Source: Fistularia commersonii (lineage: Eukaryota; Chordata; Actinopteri; Syngnathiformes; Fistulariidae). From it: 64,000 bases of DNA. The stretch is from assembly GCA_037954325.1 (NCBI GenBank), contig JBBMNZ010000007.1:5673501-5737500 (forward strand), given 5' to 3'. Below, piece after piece: positions 63,379 to 64,000 of the stretch; within the stretch, counting starts at the first letter, position 1, and the number at the start of each line of letters is the position of its first letter. The notes below the pieces were generated by a model, which searched no databases, had not been told where the DNA came from, and was given only the letters and a program-made list of their open reading frames with translations. The position numbers and the translations under genes were made by a program.

Positions 63379-63529
63379 GTAAGTCCTCCATCCTCATCAC
63401 ACCTTTTCACCTCAGCGCTTTACTTTGAAAGGTCAGCGCCTAGATGTAGTTCACCTGTCCACTTTTCCTTGGAAATAGCTTTTAAGTGCTTCCATCTGGT
63501 CAAATGAATACATAACTGCAGACAGCTAA

Positions 63530-63965
63530 TTTAGTGTATCGGTCATTTCCTGCAGATTCGAGGTCATTTCTGACAGTTTATTAGTCATTTTAGCAGGTTA
63601 TTGGTGATTTTTTTTTGCAGAGTATTGGTAATTTTTTAGATAATTATTATTAGCCATAGTTGTAGATTATTTGGTTATTTTTTTAAGATTATTGGTAATC
63701 CCCCTGCAGATTAGGTATACATTATGCAGATTAACAATAATTCACAAAAGCTAATGTGAATTATTATTAACTTCCTGTGTATTCTTGTTAATTTTTGCAT
63801 ATCATCTGTAATATTTGCAGATCATTGATAGATATCGTGGATTGTTGGTAAATTACGCATATTATTGTTAATTCCTGCGTATTCTTGTTAATTATTTGCA
63901 GATTATTGGTCATCACCATTGACCAATAATAATAATAATACCATTGACCATCACCATTGGTCATG
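63530..63965. repeat. A/T-rich minisatellite (GCAGATTATTGGTAATTTTTT type)
   Basis: Degenerate units of about 22-28 bp (GCAGATTATTGGT, TTGTTAATTTTTGCATATTAT) run to the right edge, ending in a poly-T run. Confidence 0.75.
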
Positions 63966-64000
63966 GTGGTGACTTTTTTTTTTTTTTTTTGCACAATATT

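Overview
This is a single-gene window from a ray-finned fish nuclear genome, most likely an acanthomorph teleost. The evidence is the vertebrate exon-intron structure with GT-AG introns, abundant (CA)n microsatellites, and relics of transposable elements typical of teleosts: a V-SINE-like element, L2-type and RTE-type LINEs, a hAT relic, and a pogo-like element whose end begins CCGTATTTTTCGGAC. No bacterial, viral or plasmid feature was seen.

Nearly the whole window is the 5' and central part of one plus-strand gene, cadps2 (calcium-dependent secretion activator 2, CAPS2). I could assemble 23 coding exons, every one joining in frame, from the start codon at 1310 to 62046. They give 1105 codons with no stop. 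A 15-nt candidate microexon follows at 63364-63378. The last part of the gene, roughly 190 residues by comparison with the human protein, lies beyond the right edge. Paralogue-diagnostic residues (KRYFVLV and MQLEGY in the PH region, CARYGVRG, NNFL, and GRE before AFxWW) point to CADPS2 rather than CADPS.

Layout: 1-1000 is unannotated upstream sequence. About 1000-1700 is a CpG-rich promoter and exon 1. 1.7-18.5 kb holds two large introns with exon 2, filled with unrelated minisatellites, LINE and SINE relics and a MITE. 18.5-23.2 kb holds exons 3-8 (N-terminal region and C2 domain). 23.2-29.9 kb is intron 8 with L2, hAT and RTE relics. 29.9-30.6 kb holds exons 9-11 (PH domain), with introns of 233 and 72 nt. 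30.6-43 kb is intron 11, exon 12 and intron 12. 43-51.2 kb holds exons 13-17. 51.2-58.2 kb holds the 9-nt microexon 18 and exons 19-21 among large pyrimidine-rich arrays. 58.2-64 kb holds exons 22-23 and the candidate microexon.

The product primes dense-core vesicles for Ca2+-triggered exocytosis by binding membranes (C2 and PH domains) and SNARE/syntaxin (MHD/MUN-like C-terminal half). No second protein-coding gene is supported. The long low-complexity reading frames in the introns are minisatellite artefacts. The points most worth a second look are the two microexons, a 72-nt stop-free in-frame (CA)n intron inside the PH domain, complementary microsatellites flanking exons 7, 9 and 10, and a strikingly divergent exon 12.
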